Assembly (NCBI GenBank): GCA_035628645.1
Contig: DASPJL010000104.1
Coordinates: 1-33,159, forward strand
Direction of reading: 5' to 3'
From: DASPJL01 sp035628645
GTDB lineage: Bacteria > Bacteroidota > Bacteroidia > Cytophagales > Cyclobacteriaceae
Length of the DNA stretch: 33,159 bases
Made by a program: the position numbers and the translations under genes. The notes under the pieces are model-generated. The model was not told the origin of the DNA, ran no database searches, and was given only the letters and a program-made list of their open reading frames with translations. Within the stretch, counting starts at the first letter, position 1. Every line of letters starts with the position of its first letter. Below, piece by piece: positions 8,697-17,307 of the stretch.

Positions 8697-9296
8697 TTGC
8701 TGAAGTCATCATTTTCAGGAACACTTATAGAAGCAGGCTTGGATGAAGCAGGGAGAGGTTGTCTTGCCGGCCCCGTAGTAGCGGCCGCAGTAATTTTTCC
8801 TCCTGATTATAAAAACCGGAAACTGAATGATTCGAAGCAGTTGTCTAAAAAAGAGCGTGAAAAACTTAAAGAAAGAATTCTAAAGGATGCCGTTTGCTGG
8901 TCTGTAGCAGAAGTATGCAACCGGCAAATTGATGAAATAAATATCCTTCAAGCTTCCTTCAGGGCCATGCATCTGGCTTTGGACGATTTAAAAGTCCTTC
9001 CCGAACTTCTCCTGATTGACGGGAACAGGTTTAAGCCTTATAAGACCATTAAACACGAATGCATCATTAAAGGTGATGGTTTATTCCTTTCTATAGCGGC
9101 AGCTTCTGTTTTGGCTAAAACCCATCGGGATGAGTTAATGGAAAAATTATCTTCCACCTATAACGTTTATGGTTGGGAGCATAACATGGGATATCCTACA
9201 CAATTTCATCGGGAAGCCATTAAAAATCATGGGCTTACCCCATTTCACAGGCTTTCCTTCAGACAACTTCCGGATCAGTTGGAATTGTTTGATTAA
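8697..9296 (+). CDS. rnhB: Ribonuclease HII
   Basis: Cleaves the RNA strand of RNA-DNA hybrids and initiates removal of single ribonucleotides from DNA. The 199-residue protein contains the DEAGRG signature (Asp16, Glu17), Asp108 in LLIDGN and Asp145 in AKTHRDELM, completing the DEDD metal site. The C-terminal GYPTQFHREAIKNHGLTPFHR segment is typical of RNase HII. No ATG lies upstream in frame without a stop, so TTG 8697 is the probable start, giving the normal short N-terminus. The stop codon at 9294-9296 overlaps the beginning of a heptamer repeat array. Confidence 0.95.
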   Translation: MLKSSFSGTLIEAGLDEAGRGCLAGPVVAAAVIFPPDYKNRKLNDSKQLSKKEREKLKERILKDAVCWSVAEVCNRQIDEINILQASFRAMHLALDDLKVLPELLLIDGNRFKPYKTIKHECIIKGDGLFLSIAAASVLAKTHRDELMEKLSSTYNVYGWEHNMGYPTQFHREAIKNHGLTPFHRLSFRQLPDQLELFD

Positions 9297-9325
9297 GTTG
9301 GAAGAGGGAAGAAAGAAGTTGGAAG
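9291..9325. repeat. Degenerate heptamer array (NNNGAAG)x4-5 at rnhB stop
   Basis: Perfectly phased 7-base units occupy 9298-9304, 9305-9311, 9312-9318 and 9319-9325, each ending GAAG. A one-mismatch unit at 9291-9297 contains the rnhB stop codon. A reverse-complement array with the same period lies at 9431-9451. Confidence 0.7.
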
Positions 9326-9430
9326 AGGAATACTCTAAAACAGGAGGAACGGTAATAAAATGGCTTGAATTATAAAGAAATATTTGGCCGGTATTGGCAA
9401 TATTTAATAGAAGACTAAGTAGGACGGTTG

Positions 9431-9451
9431 CTTCCTACTTCGAGCTTCCCG
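9431..9451. repeat. Inverted heptamer array (CTTCNNN)x3
   Basis: Three units at 9431-9437, 9438-9444 and 9445-9451 each start with CTTC, which is the reverse complement of the NNNGAAG pattern at 9291-9325. The two arrays face each other across about 105 bases and could pair as an imperfect long hairpin. The second array ends 35 bases before the next start codon. Confidence 0.6.
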
Positions 9452-9486
9452 CTTAATAATAATGGTAAAACCTGTTTTCATTTAAT

Positions 9487-10176
9487 ATGTGCATTGTGAC
9501 TTATTTACCTCTCCCAGGTGAATCGTTTATTCTTGTAAGCAGTAGAGAAGAACTTCCTTCCAGAGCGTCTACACCTCCAATAATTTACAAAAATTCGTCC
9601 GGTCAGGCTTTATATCCAAAAGATCCATTAAGTAATGGCACCTGGATAGCTGCAGGCAGCAATGGCAAAGTTGCATGTTTATTAAATGGCGCTTTTGATA
9701 CTTACACAAAAAAGTCCTCCTACAAACACAGCCGAGGGCTAATCCCCTTGAAATATTTGGAGCATAAAAGCTTTTTAAATTTTTATTTTCAATATGATTT
9801 AAGGGACATCGAACCTTTTACTGTAATAGCCTATGAAGATAAAAGTTTATTTGAACTTAAGTGGGATGGGCAAAAGCATTTTGTTAAAAATCTAATTCAT
9901 AAAGCACCACATATCTGGTCTTCTGTAACGCTGTATAGTAGGGAGGTTATTGATTCCAGAGAAAAAAGGTTTATGAAATGGACCAAATCAATAGGTGAAT
10001 ATAGTATTGACAATATTCTTTCTTTTCACAAAAATGAAAAAAGAGAATTTTTCGGGCAAGCGGCCAAAGTACAAACATTAAGTACTACAGCACTGATTTA
10101 TAAGGAAAAGGAAGTAAAAATGATCTATGAAGACCTGGCGACAGGAAATGTAAATGAAGCAGTATTGAAGTTATAA
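9487..10176 (+). CDS. NRDE (TANGO2-like) family protein
   Basis: A 229-residue cytoplasmic protein of the NRDE/TANGO2 (DUF833) family, recognised from the N-terminal MCIVTY, with Cys2 that would be exposed after Met removal as in Ntn-hydrolase-like folds, the SSREELPSR segment replacing the usual NRDE-x-x-x-R, and the following GTWIAAGSNGKVACLLN. The family is associated with haem handling or metabolite repair in eukaryotes, but no biochemical role is established for bacterial members and none can be assigned here. The NRDE tetrad itself has drifted. It stands alone between rnhB and the MFS gene. Confidence 0.75.
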   Translation: MCIVTYLPLPGESFILVSSREELPSRASTPPIIYKNSSGQALYPKDPLSNGTWIAAGSNGKVACLLNGAFDTYTKKSSYKHSRGLIPLKYLEHKSFLNFYFQYDLRDIEPFTVIAYEDKSLFELKWDGQKHFVKNLIHKAPHIWSSVTLYSREVIDSREKRFMKWTKSIGEYSIDNILSFHKNEKREFFGQAAKVQTLSTTALIYKEKEVKMIYEDLATGNVNEAVLKL

Positions 10177-10281
10177 TCTTAAGGTATTTTATAAAAAACA
10201 GTTATTATATTTTTCAAAATTGACAATTAATTCTAATTTGAAACAAAAACTAAACTATTTACCCTTCAAATAAAGTAAAGT

Positions 10282-11541
10282 ATGCAAAAAACTATAAATG
10301 CTAACCGTTTGTTTGTTGCCAGTTGTCTGGCATTAATTACTACCGCAATGGCTTTTGGTATAAGAGCCGGGGTACTGGACACTATTGGAACTCAATATGG
10401 TTTAACCGCTGAAGAACTAGGATATATAGCAGGAACCGCATTTTGGGGTTTTACCCTTGGGATTATATTTGGTGGACCGCTTTGTGATTTTGTTGGCATG
10501 AAGAGATTAATTTATATAGCTTTTATTGGACATGCAATTGGCATAATCATGACAATTTTCTCCAATAACTTCTGGTGGTTCTACATTTCAACGCTTTTTG
10601 TAGGAATTGCAAATGGTCTTGTAGAAGCAGTATGTAATCCTCTTGTGACTACGTTATATCCAGAGAATAAAACAGAAAAACTGCACCTTTTCCATTTATG
10701 GTTTCCGGGAGGAATACTCATAAGTACTTTGATTGTGCTACTTATTAATTCAATTTCTATGGAAGGAAAATTATTTGGAATTGAGGCATGGCAAATACAA
10801 ATAGGAACTATGATAATTCCAAACATCATTTATGGCTTTATGTTTTGGGGACAAAGCTTTCCTGCCACAGAAAGAGTTGCCTCGGGAATTTCTACTTCAC
10901 AAATGTTCAAAGCTTGTTTATCACCAATCTTTATCTTTATGGTGATTTGCATGTTTTTAACTGCAACGACTGAATTTGGGCCAAATAACTGGATACCAAT
11001 GTTCTTAAAAGATGTAGGAGTACCTTCCATCTTGTTATTAACCGGAACAACGTTTATCATGGTGATATGCAGAGCTTTCGCAGGAAATTTTATTTCAAGA
11101 TTTGAGAATTCTTATGTGCTTGTGTTTTCTGCAGTAGTATCTGCAGTTGGTATTTATTTAATAAGTGTATCCACCGGCAATATGGCATTTGTTGCCTCTC
11201 TGATTTTTGGAGCTGGAGTAAGTTTCTTCTGGCCTACAATGCTGGGATTTGTCTCTGAAAATATTCCTAAGACCGGAGCATTGGGATTAGCAATTATGGG
11301 TGGCGCGGGTATGCTTGCTCAAGCTTTTGCCCTTCCTTTCATTGGTTCCATATTTGATGACCTGAAGAATTCCAATCTGGCCGCAGGCTTAAGTGCTGAA
11401 ACAGCCCAGCTTACTGCAGGGATGTTAACCTTAAAATACATAATAATAATACCCGTAATTTTAATAGTTGCATTTATTGGATTAGCCATTTACAAAAAGA
11501 GAAATCCAACAATACAGACATTAGAAACTTCAAAAGCATAA
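10282..11541 (+). CDS. MFS transporter
   Basis: A 419-residue inner-membrane protein with about twelve hydrophobic segments. The MFS loop 2-3 motif is visible as GGPLCDFVGMKRLI. The segment EAVCNPLVTTLYPENKTEKLHLFHLWFPGGI and the PKTGALGLAIMGGAGMLAQ segment late in the protein resemble sugar-type symporters of the FucP-like branch, but the substrate cannot be assigned. Adjacent genes do not suggest a cargo. Transcription very probably ends at the perfect stem-loop 11556-11589, shared with the convergent flavoprotein gene. Confidence 0.85.
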   Translation: MQKTINANRLFVASCLALITTAMAFGIRAGVLDTIGTQYGLTAEELGYIAGTAFWGFTLGIIFGGPLCDFVGMKRLIYIAFIGHAIGIIMTIFSNNFWWFYISTLFVGIANGLVEAVCNPLVTTLYPENKTEKLHLFHLWFPGGILISTLIVLLINSISMEGKLFGIEAWQIQIGTMIIPNIIYGFMFWGQSFPATERVASGISTSQMFKACLSPIFIFMVICMFLTATTEFGPNNWIPMFLKDVGVPSILLLTGTTFIMVICRAFAGNFISRFENSYVLVFSAVVSAVGIYLISVSTGNMAFVASLIFGAGVSFFWPTMLGFVSENIPKTGALGLAIMGGAGMLAQAFALPFIGSIFDDLKNSNLAAGLSAETAQLTAGMLTLKYIIIIPVILIVAFIGLAIYKKRNPTIQTLETSKA

Positions 11542-11555
11542 ACTTTTCTGAATTA

Positions 11556-11589
11556 AAAAAAGGGTAATTAGCGATAATTACCCTTTTTT
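11556..11589. terminator. Bidirectional intrinsic terminator
   Basis: A 15-base perfect stem (AAAAAAGGGTAATTA at 11556-11570 and its complement at 11575-11589) encloses the 4-base loop GCGA. The A-run and T-run at the two ends give a U-tract in either direction. It lies between the convergent MFS and flavoprotein genes. Confidence 0.9.
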
Positions 11590-11608
11590 ATTATTAAAAA
11601 TCATTCGA

Positions 11609-12856
11609 TCATTTCTTGCTTTGCGCATTATCCAGTCGGATGACTTCAGCCAAAGTACTCACATTTTTCTTGTGTTTTTTAACAAAAGGATTATCAAGAT
11701 CCCATACATACCCTGCCAATACAGAGCAAATTTGCTGCTTTATTTTCTCATTCTGTTTCTTTGCAAAGAAAATATCCTGAAGCGAACCTTCGTACCAGGC
11801 CATCACATAGGTTCTGAAAACAGCGACGCCTTGCATCGTATGCTCCACAAACTCTTTTTCCCAATCCACCTTTTCTCCCTTTAATTGTTTAACAGCAAGA
11901 TCGGCGGCTAAATGACCTGATTCTGTGGCTAAGGTAACGCCTGAAGAAAAAATAGGATCCAGGAACTCAGTGGCATTACCGGTAAGCACAAAACCATCTC
12001 CATAGAATTTTTTTGTGGAAACCGACCATCCTTCAAGTACTTTGGGCTCCCAAAGAAAAGTACTGTCCTTAAATCTTTCCCTAAGCCTGCCATTGGTAGC
12101 GATTATTTGCCTAAGCTTTTCTTCGTTGGAACCTGAATAAGGTTCAAAAAATGAAGGCTCACCTACAAAACCGAGTGAAGTATTTCCATTGGAAAAAGGA
12201 ATTACCCAAATCCAAACCCCAGGCTGATGAATAATTACGGTAATCCTGTTTGCATCTTTACCGGTTGGTCTTCTGGTATCTATTATGTGGGTAAATAAAG
12301 CTTTCCTGGGAGGCAATTGAGAAGGGGCATCTAAATTGAAAAGGCGGGGAATTACCCTTCCATAGCCACTGGCATCGATGATAAACCGGGCTTCAATTTC
12401 ACTTTTATTTCCATGTAAATCTTCAACCGTGGTTATGGAATCAGTTCCGTTAAATTTTATATCTGTTACGGCGGTTTCATACCTGATCTCAACCCCCATT
12501 TTTTCTACCTCATCAGCTAGAATTTTGTCAAATTCGGCTCTTGGTACTTGCCAGGTCCAGTTCCACCCCTCAGAAAATTGCTCGGAGAATTCGAATACAC
12601 TTTCTTCATCTTTCTCATTTACAAATTTTGCCCCTGTCTTTTCACGGAATCCCCTGGCTTTAATTGCCGGTATAAATCCTGCTGCATCCAGATGCTCCAT
12701 ACATCTTGGCAATAAGCTTTCTCCGATAACAAACCGTGGAAACTTTTGTTTCTCAACAATTTTTACTTTTAACCCGCTTTGGTTTACAATTGAAGCGGCA
12801 ACGGTGCCAGAAGGACCCGCTCCAATTACCAATACGTCAACTTTTTCACTCTTCAT
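11609..12856 (-). CDS. FAD-dependent halogenase-like flavoprotein
   Basis: A 415-residue flavoprotein. The FAD-binding GAGPSG is at residues 12-17, and IGESLLP at 44-50 resembles the GEA/SxxP loop of flavin halogenases. Lys73 in GFREKTGAKF sits where the catalytic Lys of CmlS/PltA-type halogenases is expected. WIWVIP at 215-220 fits the W-x-W-x-I-P halogenase signature, and FLDPIFSSG at 298-306 fits the F-x2-P-x2-S-x-G motif reported for that group. Geranylgeranyl-reductase-like or other FAD oxidoreductases share the fold, so chlorination or bromination is an inference. Flexirubin-type pigments of Bacteroidota can be chlorinated, but no pigment or polyketide genes are adjacent. The gene is monocistronic and terminated at 11556-11589. 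Confidence 0.7.
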   Translation of the reverse strand: MKSEKVDVLVIGAGPSGTVAASIVNQSGLKVKIVEKQKFPRFVIGESLLPRCMEHLDAAGFIPAIKARGFREKTGAKFVNEKDEESVFEFSEQFSEGWNWTWQVPRAEFDKILADEVEKMGVEIRYETAVTDIKFNGTDSITTVEDLHGNKSEIEARFIIDASGYGRVIPRLFNLDAPSQLPPRKALFTHIIDTRRPTGKDANRITVIIHQPGVWIWVIPFSNGNTSLGFVGEPSFFEPYSGSNEEKLRQIIATNGRLRERFKDSTFLWEPKVLEGWSVSTKKFYGDGFVLTGNATEFLDPIFSSGVTLATESGHLAADLAVKQLKGEKVDWEKEFVEHTMQGVAVFRTYVMAWYEGSLQDIFFAKKQNEKIKQQICSVLAGYVWDLDNPFVKKHKKNVSTLAEVIRLDNAQSKK

Positions 12857-13035
12857 ATCCTATTAGACAATAAATCATTAATGCATTCCATAATTTCTAC
12901 CATTTTTAAAACCCACTAAGTCGCATATTTAAATAAATAAAGTAAAAACCAAAAAGAAATCTTGAGTCACTCATTGTTTTTCTACCGAATACTCTACTTT
13001 ATTTCCAATTCTCCGCCCCTGAAAAAGTTATCTCA

Positions 13036-13683
13036 TTAATGATCCTTTATTAAATAATAATCCTCTTTTTCATCTGGCCTGATGATAAGAACATTACTAA
13101 GTACCAGTGCGATTAACGTAGAAGAGGCTAATTTATAAGAAATCGAAGCAATTTCCATAAACTCCTTTACGGTTATCTTTTCCTTTTGATCCAGGTATTG
13201 CATTAAAATTCTCTCTTTGGCGCTAAACTCAAATTTAATCCGTCTCTTAAATCGTCGCCCCTTTAAAATTTGTCTTAGTTCTTTACTCGCCTGAATGCTC
13301 CTGTCTTCGACCCGGAAATAAGCCTTTCCCAGTCCTGTTTTCAAATCCTGAATTACATAATGAGGTTTCTTCCGGCTTTCTTTAAAAGAGTACACAAGAA
13401 TTTGCTTCTTTTCATTTAAAGGAATTTTCTCAAGAGAATATTTAATGGAAGGCCGGCAAAGTTTTATAATTGTTTTCTCCAACTCAAAGGCTTCTTCCTC
13501 TGCATTTTTTAACCCGGAGATGGTGCCATCGTCGTCAACACCAATCAGAAGTCTGCCTCCTGAAGCATTTACAAAAGCCACTATTTCCTTTACAATCTTT
13601 TCCGGATGATCCACCTTTTTTTTAAACTCCAAATACAAGCCTTCTCCTTTTGAAACCAAAAGAGTCAATTCTTGCCTGGTCAT
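13036..13683 (-). CDS. AlbA_2 (Schlafen-type) domain protein with winged-helix tail
   Basis: A 215-residue soluble protein. The N-terminal half has the AlbA_2 core: GEGLYLEFKKKVDHPEKIVKEI followed by AFVNASGGRLLIGVDDDGTISGL, a fold found in predicted nucleic-acid-binding or ATP-binding regulators. After a very basic stretch (KGRRFKRRIKF) the C-terminal 60 residues (EKITVKEFMEIASISYKLASSTLIALVLSNVLII) look like a winged helix. It starts with ATG 41 bases after the second rhomboid stop, so it may be the last gene of the mutL transcript. A DNA-binding regulatory role is inferred; no target is visible. Confidence 0.75.
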   Translation of the reverse strand: MTRQELTLLVSKGEGLYLEFKKKVDHPEKIVKEIVAFVNASGGRLLIGVDDDGTISGLKNAEEEAFELEKTIIKLCRPSIKYSLEKIPLNEKKQILVYSFKESRKKPHYVIQDLKTGLGKAYFRVEDRSIQASKELRQILKGRRFKRRIKFEFSAKERILMQYLDQKEKITVKEFMEIASISYKLASSTLIALVLSNVLIIRPDEKEDYYLIKDH

Positions 13684-13724
13684 ATTAAAAGATGAATAAA
13701 ATATGGAAACAACTATTCTAGCGG

Positions 13725-14663
13725 TTATTTTTTCTGGCTTGCCTTAAAAAGTTTTTGTTTTTCTTCGGTAGTCAGTTTCTCATACCCTGATTGGGAAATT
13801 TTATCCAAGATGGCATCAATTTCATCCTGGTCAACAGAAGTTGAAGAAGATGCAGAAGTTTTTTTTGAATACGAAGAAGAGACTTTGGAGGCGGTTGCTT
13901 TCTTTGCGTAAGCATTGGCACCTTTATTATAAGAAACTTTTATTTTTGACCTTTTTTTGAAAAGTCCGCTTATTCCATCAAATACCGCATTCACCGGCTT
14001 CCCAATGTCGTTACCTTTTCGTAATTGAAGGATAAATATGAACCCTAAAAGCGCGCCCCCCAAATGAGCTATGTCTCCACCAGCATTTGGACCAACGGAA
14101 CCAAGGAAAGAAAGGAAAACATAAATGGCAGCGATGTATTTTATTTTAACAGGGCCTAAAAAGAGTAGAAAGAAGGTATAATCCGGTAACAAAGTGGCTG
14201 CGGCAACAACTATTGCAAATACTCCGGCGGAAGCTCCCACCATTACAGAAGAACCTTCTAAACTTGGAATAGTATTTAAAAGTAACAAATAAAGAAGGCC
14301 TCCGGTAATTCCACCTAAAATGTATAAGCTTAATACTTTTTTGCTCCCCAAATATTCCATTATCAATTGACCAAACCAAAAAAGCGCAAGCATATTAAAG
14401 AGAATATGAAAAATTCCCTTCAAATCATGGACAAACATGTAAGTAAAGAGTGTCCAAGGTTTTTTCAAAAAAAAGCTGGGTTCAGAAGGAATAGCCAAAT
14501 TAAAATATACTGCCTCCCAAACCTCTTCATAGCCTGAAAGTTTGGAAATTACATATATAACTCCTGTAACAACAAAGACTACAATATTTATGGCTATTAA
14601 TTTATATAAGCTATTGTTGGGCTTATTAAATGCGTTTTTTAAATCATCTATAAAACCTGTCAT
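13725..14663 (-). CDS. Rhomboid family intramembrane serine protease (second copy)
   Basis: With ATG 14661-14663 the protein has 312 residues. An extended frame would overlap the upstream rhomboid, so this start, 7 bases after the preceding stop, is preferred. Rhomboid features are HxxxN (His86, Asn90), catalytic Ser145 in GASAG, and catalytic His200 in IAHLGGALLGF, spread over about six membrane helices. The C-terminal cytoplasmic tail from about 215 is basic and Ser/Lys-rich and finishes with a small helical segment (EIDAILDKISQSGYEKLTTEEK) seen on other Bacteroidota rhomboids. It cleaves membrane proteins within the bilayer; substrates are unknown. Confidence 0.9.
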   Translation of the reverse strand: MTGFIDDLKNAFNKPNNSLYKLIAINIVVFVVTGVIYVISKLSGYEEVWEAVYFNLAIPSEPSFFLKKPWTLFTYMFVHDLKGIFHILFNMLALFWFGQLIMEYLGSKKVLSLYILGGITGGLLYLLLLNTIPSLEGSSVMVGASAGVFAIVVAAATLLPDYTFFLLFLGPVKIKYIAAIYVFLSFLGSVGPNAGGDIAHLGGALLGFIFILQLRKGNDIGKPVNAVFDGISGLFKKRSKIKVSYNKGANAYAKKATASKVSSSYSKKTSASSSTSVDQDEIDAILDKISQSGYEKLTTEEKQKLFKASQKK

Positions 14664-14670
14664 AATTTTT

Positions 14671-15465
14671 TTAATAAAAGGTATCTCTACGTCTTTTCCA
14701 ATATTCAACAAGAAAGAAAGCAAAAATCATTCCCCCGAGATGTGCAAAATGCGCAACATTATCATCTGGTGCATCCTGTATAATGCTAAAAATCTCGTAG
14801 CCAATATACATTAACGCAAAATATTTTGCTTTGATGGGGAAAGGAATAAAAAGTAAAAAAAGTTCTGTATTAGGGAACAAAAGAGCGAAAGTAGCCACTA
14901 TCCCCATCACCGCACCTGAAGCGCCCAGCATTGGTACTCCTTCTGTACTTTTATTAAGAATATTATGAGCTTCAATTATGCTCTGATTCAATAATAAAGG
15001 ATCATTTGGCATGCGTTGAAACTGTTCCATAAACGATTCCAGACTATTGTAATAACCTGGAAATTTGTCATAAATCATTGAATAAAAATTATCCGCATCG
15101 GGAGCAGCTAAATAGGCATGAATGGCTTCTTTCAAATTATATATTTCCCAATAATTTACCCCCATATGAATAAGGGCTGCACCCACGCCACAAATCAGGT
15201 ATAGTGACAAAAACTTCTTTGACCCCAAAAACCTTTCAAGCAGGGGGCCCAGGAAAAACAGCCCGAACATGTTACCTAATAAATGACCGAAACTTCCATG
15301 AGCAAACATGTAGGTAAAAAACTGATAGGGTAAAAACTGTTCAGACTCAACGTATCTTAAAGCCAAATAGAAGTTTAACTGACCAGAAGTAAGGCTGTCC
15401 AAAATAAAAACAGCCACATTTAATATCAATAAAATCTTTACAACCTGTGTTAACTCAAATCTCAT
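14671..15465 (-). CDS. Rhomboid family intramembrane serine protease (first copy)
   Basis: A 264-residue membrane protease. HLLGN at residues 61-65, catalytic Ser183 in GASGA and His242 in AHLGG are present, with six likely transmembrane helices. Between the helix ending near 104 and the helix carrying Ser183 there is an unusually long loop of about 70 residues, aromatic- and proline-containing (WEIYNLKEAIHAYLAAPDA and following), that could act as an extra periplasmic or substrate-recognition element. Its ATG directly abuts the mutL stop codon at 15466-15468 and the next rhomboid follows after 7 bases, so the three are one operon. Confidence 0.92.
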   Translation of the reverse strand: MRFELTQVVKILLILNVAVFILDSLTSGQLNFYLALRYVESEQFLPYQFFTYMFAHGSFGHLLGNMFGLFFLGPLLERFLGSKKFLSLYLICGVGAALIHMGVNYWEIYNLKEAIHAYLAAPDADNFYSMIYDKFPGYYNSLESFMEQFQRMPNDPLLLNQSIIEAHNILNKSTEGVPMLGASGAVMGIVATFALLFPNTELFLLFIPFPIKAKYFALMYIGYEIFSIIQDAPDDNVAHFAHLGGMIFAFFLVEYWKRRRDTFY

Positions 15466-17307
15466 TTATTTCCGTTGGTTAAAAAACCCTTCTAATTTAT
15501 CTAAAGTAAAAGTAATAAAAGTAAGCTCTCCGCTTGGAGAATAATTGGAATTGCTGCAAGCAAACAACTGATCTATCAATGAGCTCATTTCAATCGGCGT
15601 CAAACGCAACCCGGCTTTCATGGCAGACCTTTTTGCCAGGGATTGAGCAACATTATCTTTCTTCCCTAACGACAATTCCGATTTATTTCTTTTAAACTGT
15701 TCAATCAATCCTTCAAAAAGCTCTTTTTCCTGACCGGTTTGCACTTCCACAGGGACGCCGTTTATAACAATGGTATTTTTTCCGAATACAGAAAAAGAAA
15801 AACCAATGGCATTAATTTCACTTTCCAATTCCATCACAAGGCTAAAATCAGCAGGATTGAGCTCAAGTGCCTGCGGAAACAAACATTGTTGCGAAGCAAT
15901 CTGCTTTACTTCCAAAGCATTCAAAAATTTTTCATACAGGATCCTTTCATGTGCGGCTTGCTGATCCACCACTATTATCCCTGATTTTATCTGATGAATA
16001 ATGTATTTATGGTGTACTTGGTAAGGCGTTTTATTTTCTTCCGATATTTCCCTCATATTCTCTAAAGGAAGATTATTGGCCGCACTCTGAATGGTAAAAG
16101 ATCCGTTACTTTCTCCTTTAGCCGATTCATCAAAATCATAATTCAGCCGGGATTGCTTTATGTTGTTGTCGTAAAGGCTTTCCCAATATTTTAAATTATT
16201 ATTTTCCTGACGTGGAAAATGAGCGTTGCTGCTAAAAGAGCTCCCCTCTTGGCCATGCCGAATCTGAGGCGCCACATTAAAGTTTACATCAAGGTCAAAA
16301 TCCAGTGATGGCGCTATATTATTCACCGACAAAGATTTTTTCACTGCCGCCCTTATTACGCCATAAATCATTCGTTCATCGTCAAACTTTATTTCTGTTT
16401 TGGTAGGATGAACATTGATATCAATATGCGCCGGATCAATGTTTATAAACAATACATAAAAAGGCACCTGATCGTCTGCCAAAAGCCCTTCATAAGCATT
16501 CATCACTGCATGGTGAAGGTAGTTGTTTTTGATGAACCGGTCGTTAACAAAAAAGAATTGCTCTCCTCTTGTCTTTTTGGAAAACTGAGGTTTTCCAATA
16601 TATCCGTAAATCGAAATATCTTCGGTCTCCTCCTGACAGGAAGCCATTTGTTCCTGGTATATTTTTCCAAAAAGCCCTACAATCCTGTTGCTTAACTTTC
16701 CAGAGGGAAGATTATAAGTTTCCAGGTCATTTTGATGGAAAGAAAACGAGACTTCAGGATGTGCAAGCGCCACCCGCTGAAATTCATCTAAAATATGTTT
16801 GGTTTCTACCGGATTAGACTTCAGGAAATTTCTTCTTGCAGGAATATTGAAAAACAAATTTTTTACACAAATCGAAGTACCTTCAGGCGTATTGACATGC
16901 TCCTGGGTTTTTATTTCAGAACCTTCAATGCAAATCAAGATACCAAGTTCTTCCCCCTTTTTCTTTGATTTTAATTCTACCTGGGCCACTGCAGCGATAG
17001 AAGCCATTGCCTCTCCTCTGAAACCCAGCGTTTTTATTTTGAATAGATCTTCTGCGGAAGATATTTTAGAAGTAGCATGACGTTCAAAACACATTCTTGC
17101 ATCTGTTTCGGACATGCCACTGCCATTGTCAATAATTTGTATATAGGTTTTTCCGCCTTCTTTTACTATTAGTTGTATGGAAGTGGCTCCTGCATCGATC
17201 GAATTTTCCAGAAGTTCTTTCACTACCGAAGCCGGCCTTTGCACCACCTCTCCTGCTGCGATTTGATTAGCTATGGAATCCGGAAGTAATCTGATAATAT
17301 CACTCAT
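15466..17307 (-). CDS. mutL: DNA mismatch repair protein MutL
   Basis: A 613-residue GHKL ATPase that couples MutS mismatch recognition to strand removal. The ATPase motifs are ENSIDAG (34-40), DNGSGM (60-65) and GFRGEA (95-100). The C-terminal dimerisation domain is joined by a polar linker of about residues 335-430. At the position of the metal-dependent endonuclease motif DQHA-x2-E-x4-E the protein has DQQAAHERILYE (448-459), with Gln for His, and near the end CSNSNYSPSGELTF stands where CPHGRP is usual in endonuclease-active MutL. Nicking activity is therefore doubtful. It heads an operon with two rhomboids and is divergent from the GH3-like gene. Confidence 0.95.
   Translation of the reverse strand: MSDIIRLLPDSIANQIAAGEVVQRPASVVKELLENSIDAGATSIQLIVKEGGKTYIQIIDNGSGMSETDARMCFERHATSKISSAEDLFKIKTLGFRGEAMASIAAVAQVELKSKKKGEELGILICIEGSEIKTQEHVNTPEGTSICVKNLFFNIPARRNFLKSNPVETKHILDEFQRVALAHPEVSFSFHQNDLETYNLPSGKLSNRIVGLFGKIYQEQMASCQEETEDISIYGYIGKPQFSKKTRGEQFFFVNDRFIKNNYLHHAVMNAYEGLLADDQVPFYVLFINIDPAHIDINVHPTKTEIKFDDERMIYGVIRAAVKKSLSVNNIAPSLDFDLDVNFNVAPQIRHGQEGSSFSSNAHFPRQENNNLKYWESLYDNNIKQSRLNYDFDESAKGESNGSFTIQSAANNLPLENMREISEENKTPYQVHHKYIIHQIKSGIIVVDQQAAHERILYEKFLNALEVKQIASQQCLFPQALELNPADFSLVMELESEINAIGFSFSVFGKNTIVINGVPVEVQTGQEKELFEGLIEQFKRNKSELSLGKKDNVAQSLAKRSAMKAGLRLTPIEMSSLIDQLFACSNSNYSPSGELTFITFTLDKLEGFFNQRK

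Noticed and set aside
9291..9451. CRISPR-like array
   Set aside because: Units are 7 bases, degenerate and contiguous, with no spacers and no cas genes nearby.
12378..12866. Plus-strand 162-residue frame opposite the flavoprotein
   Set aside because: It is antisense to clear FAD-binding motifs and matches no family.
14664..14723. Extended start for the second rhomboid
   Set aside because: It would overlap the first rhomboid gene; ATG 14661-14663 gives the family-like N-terminus and clean spacing.
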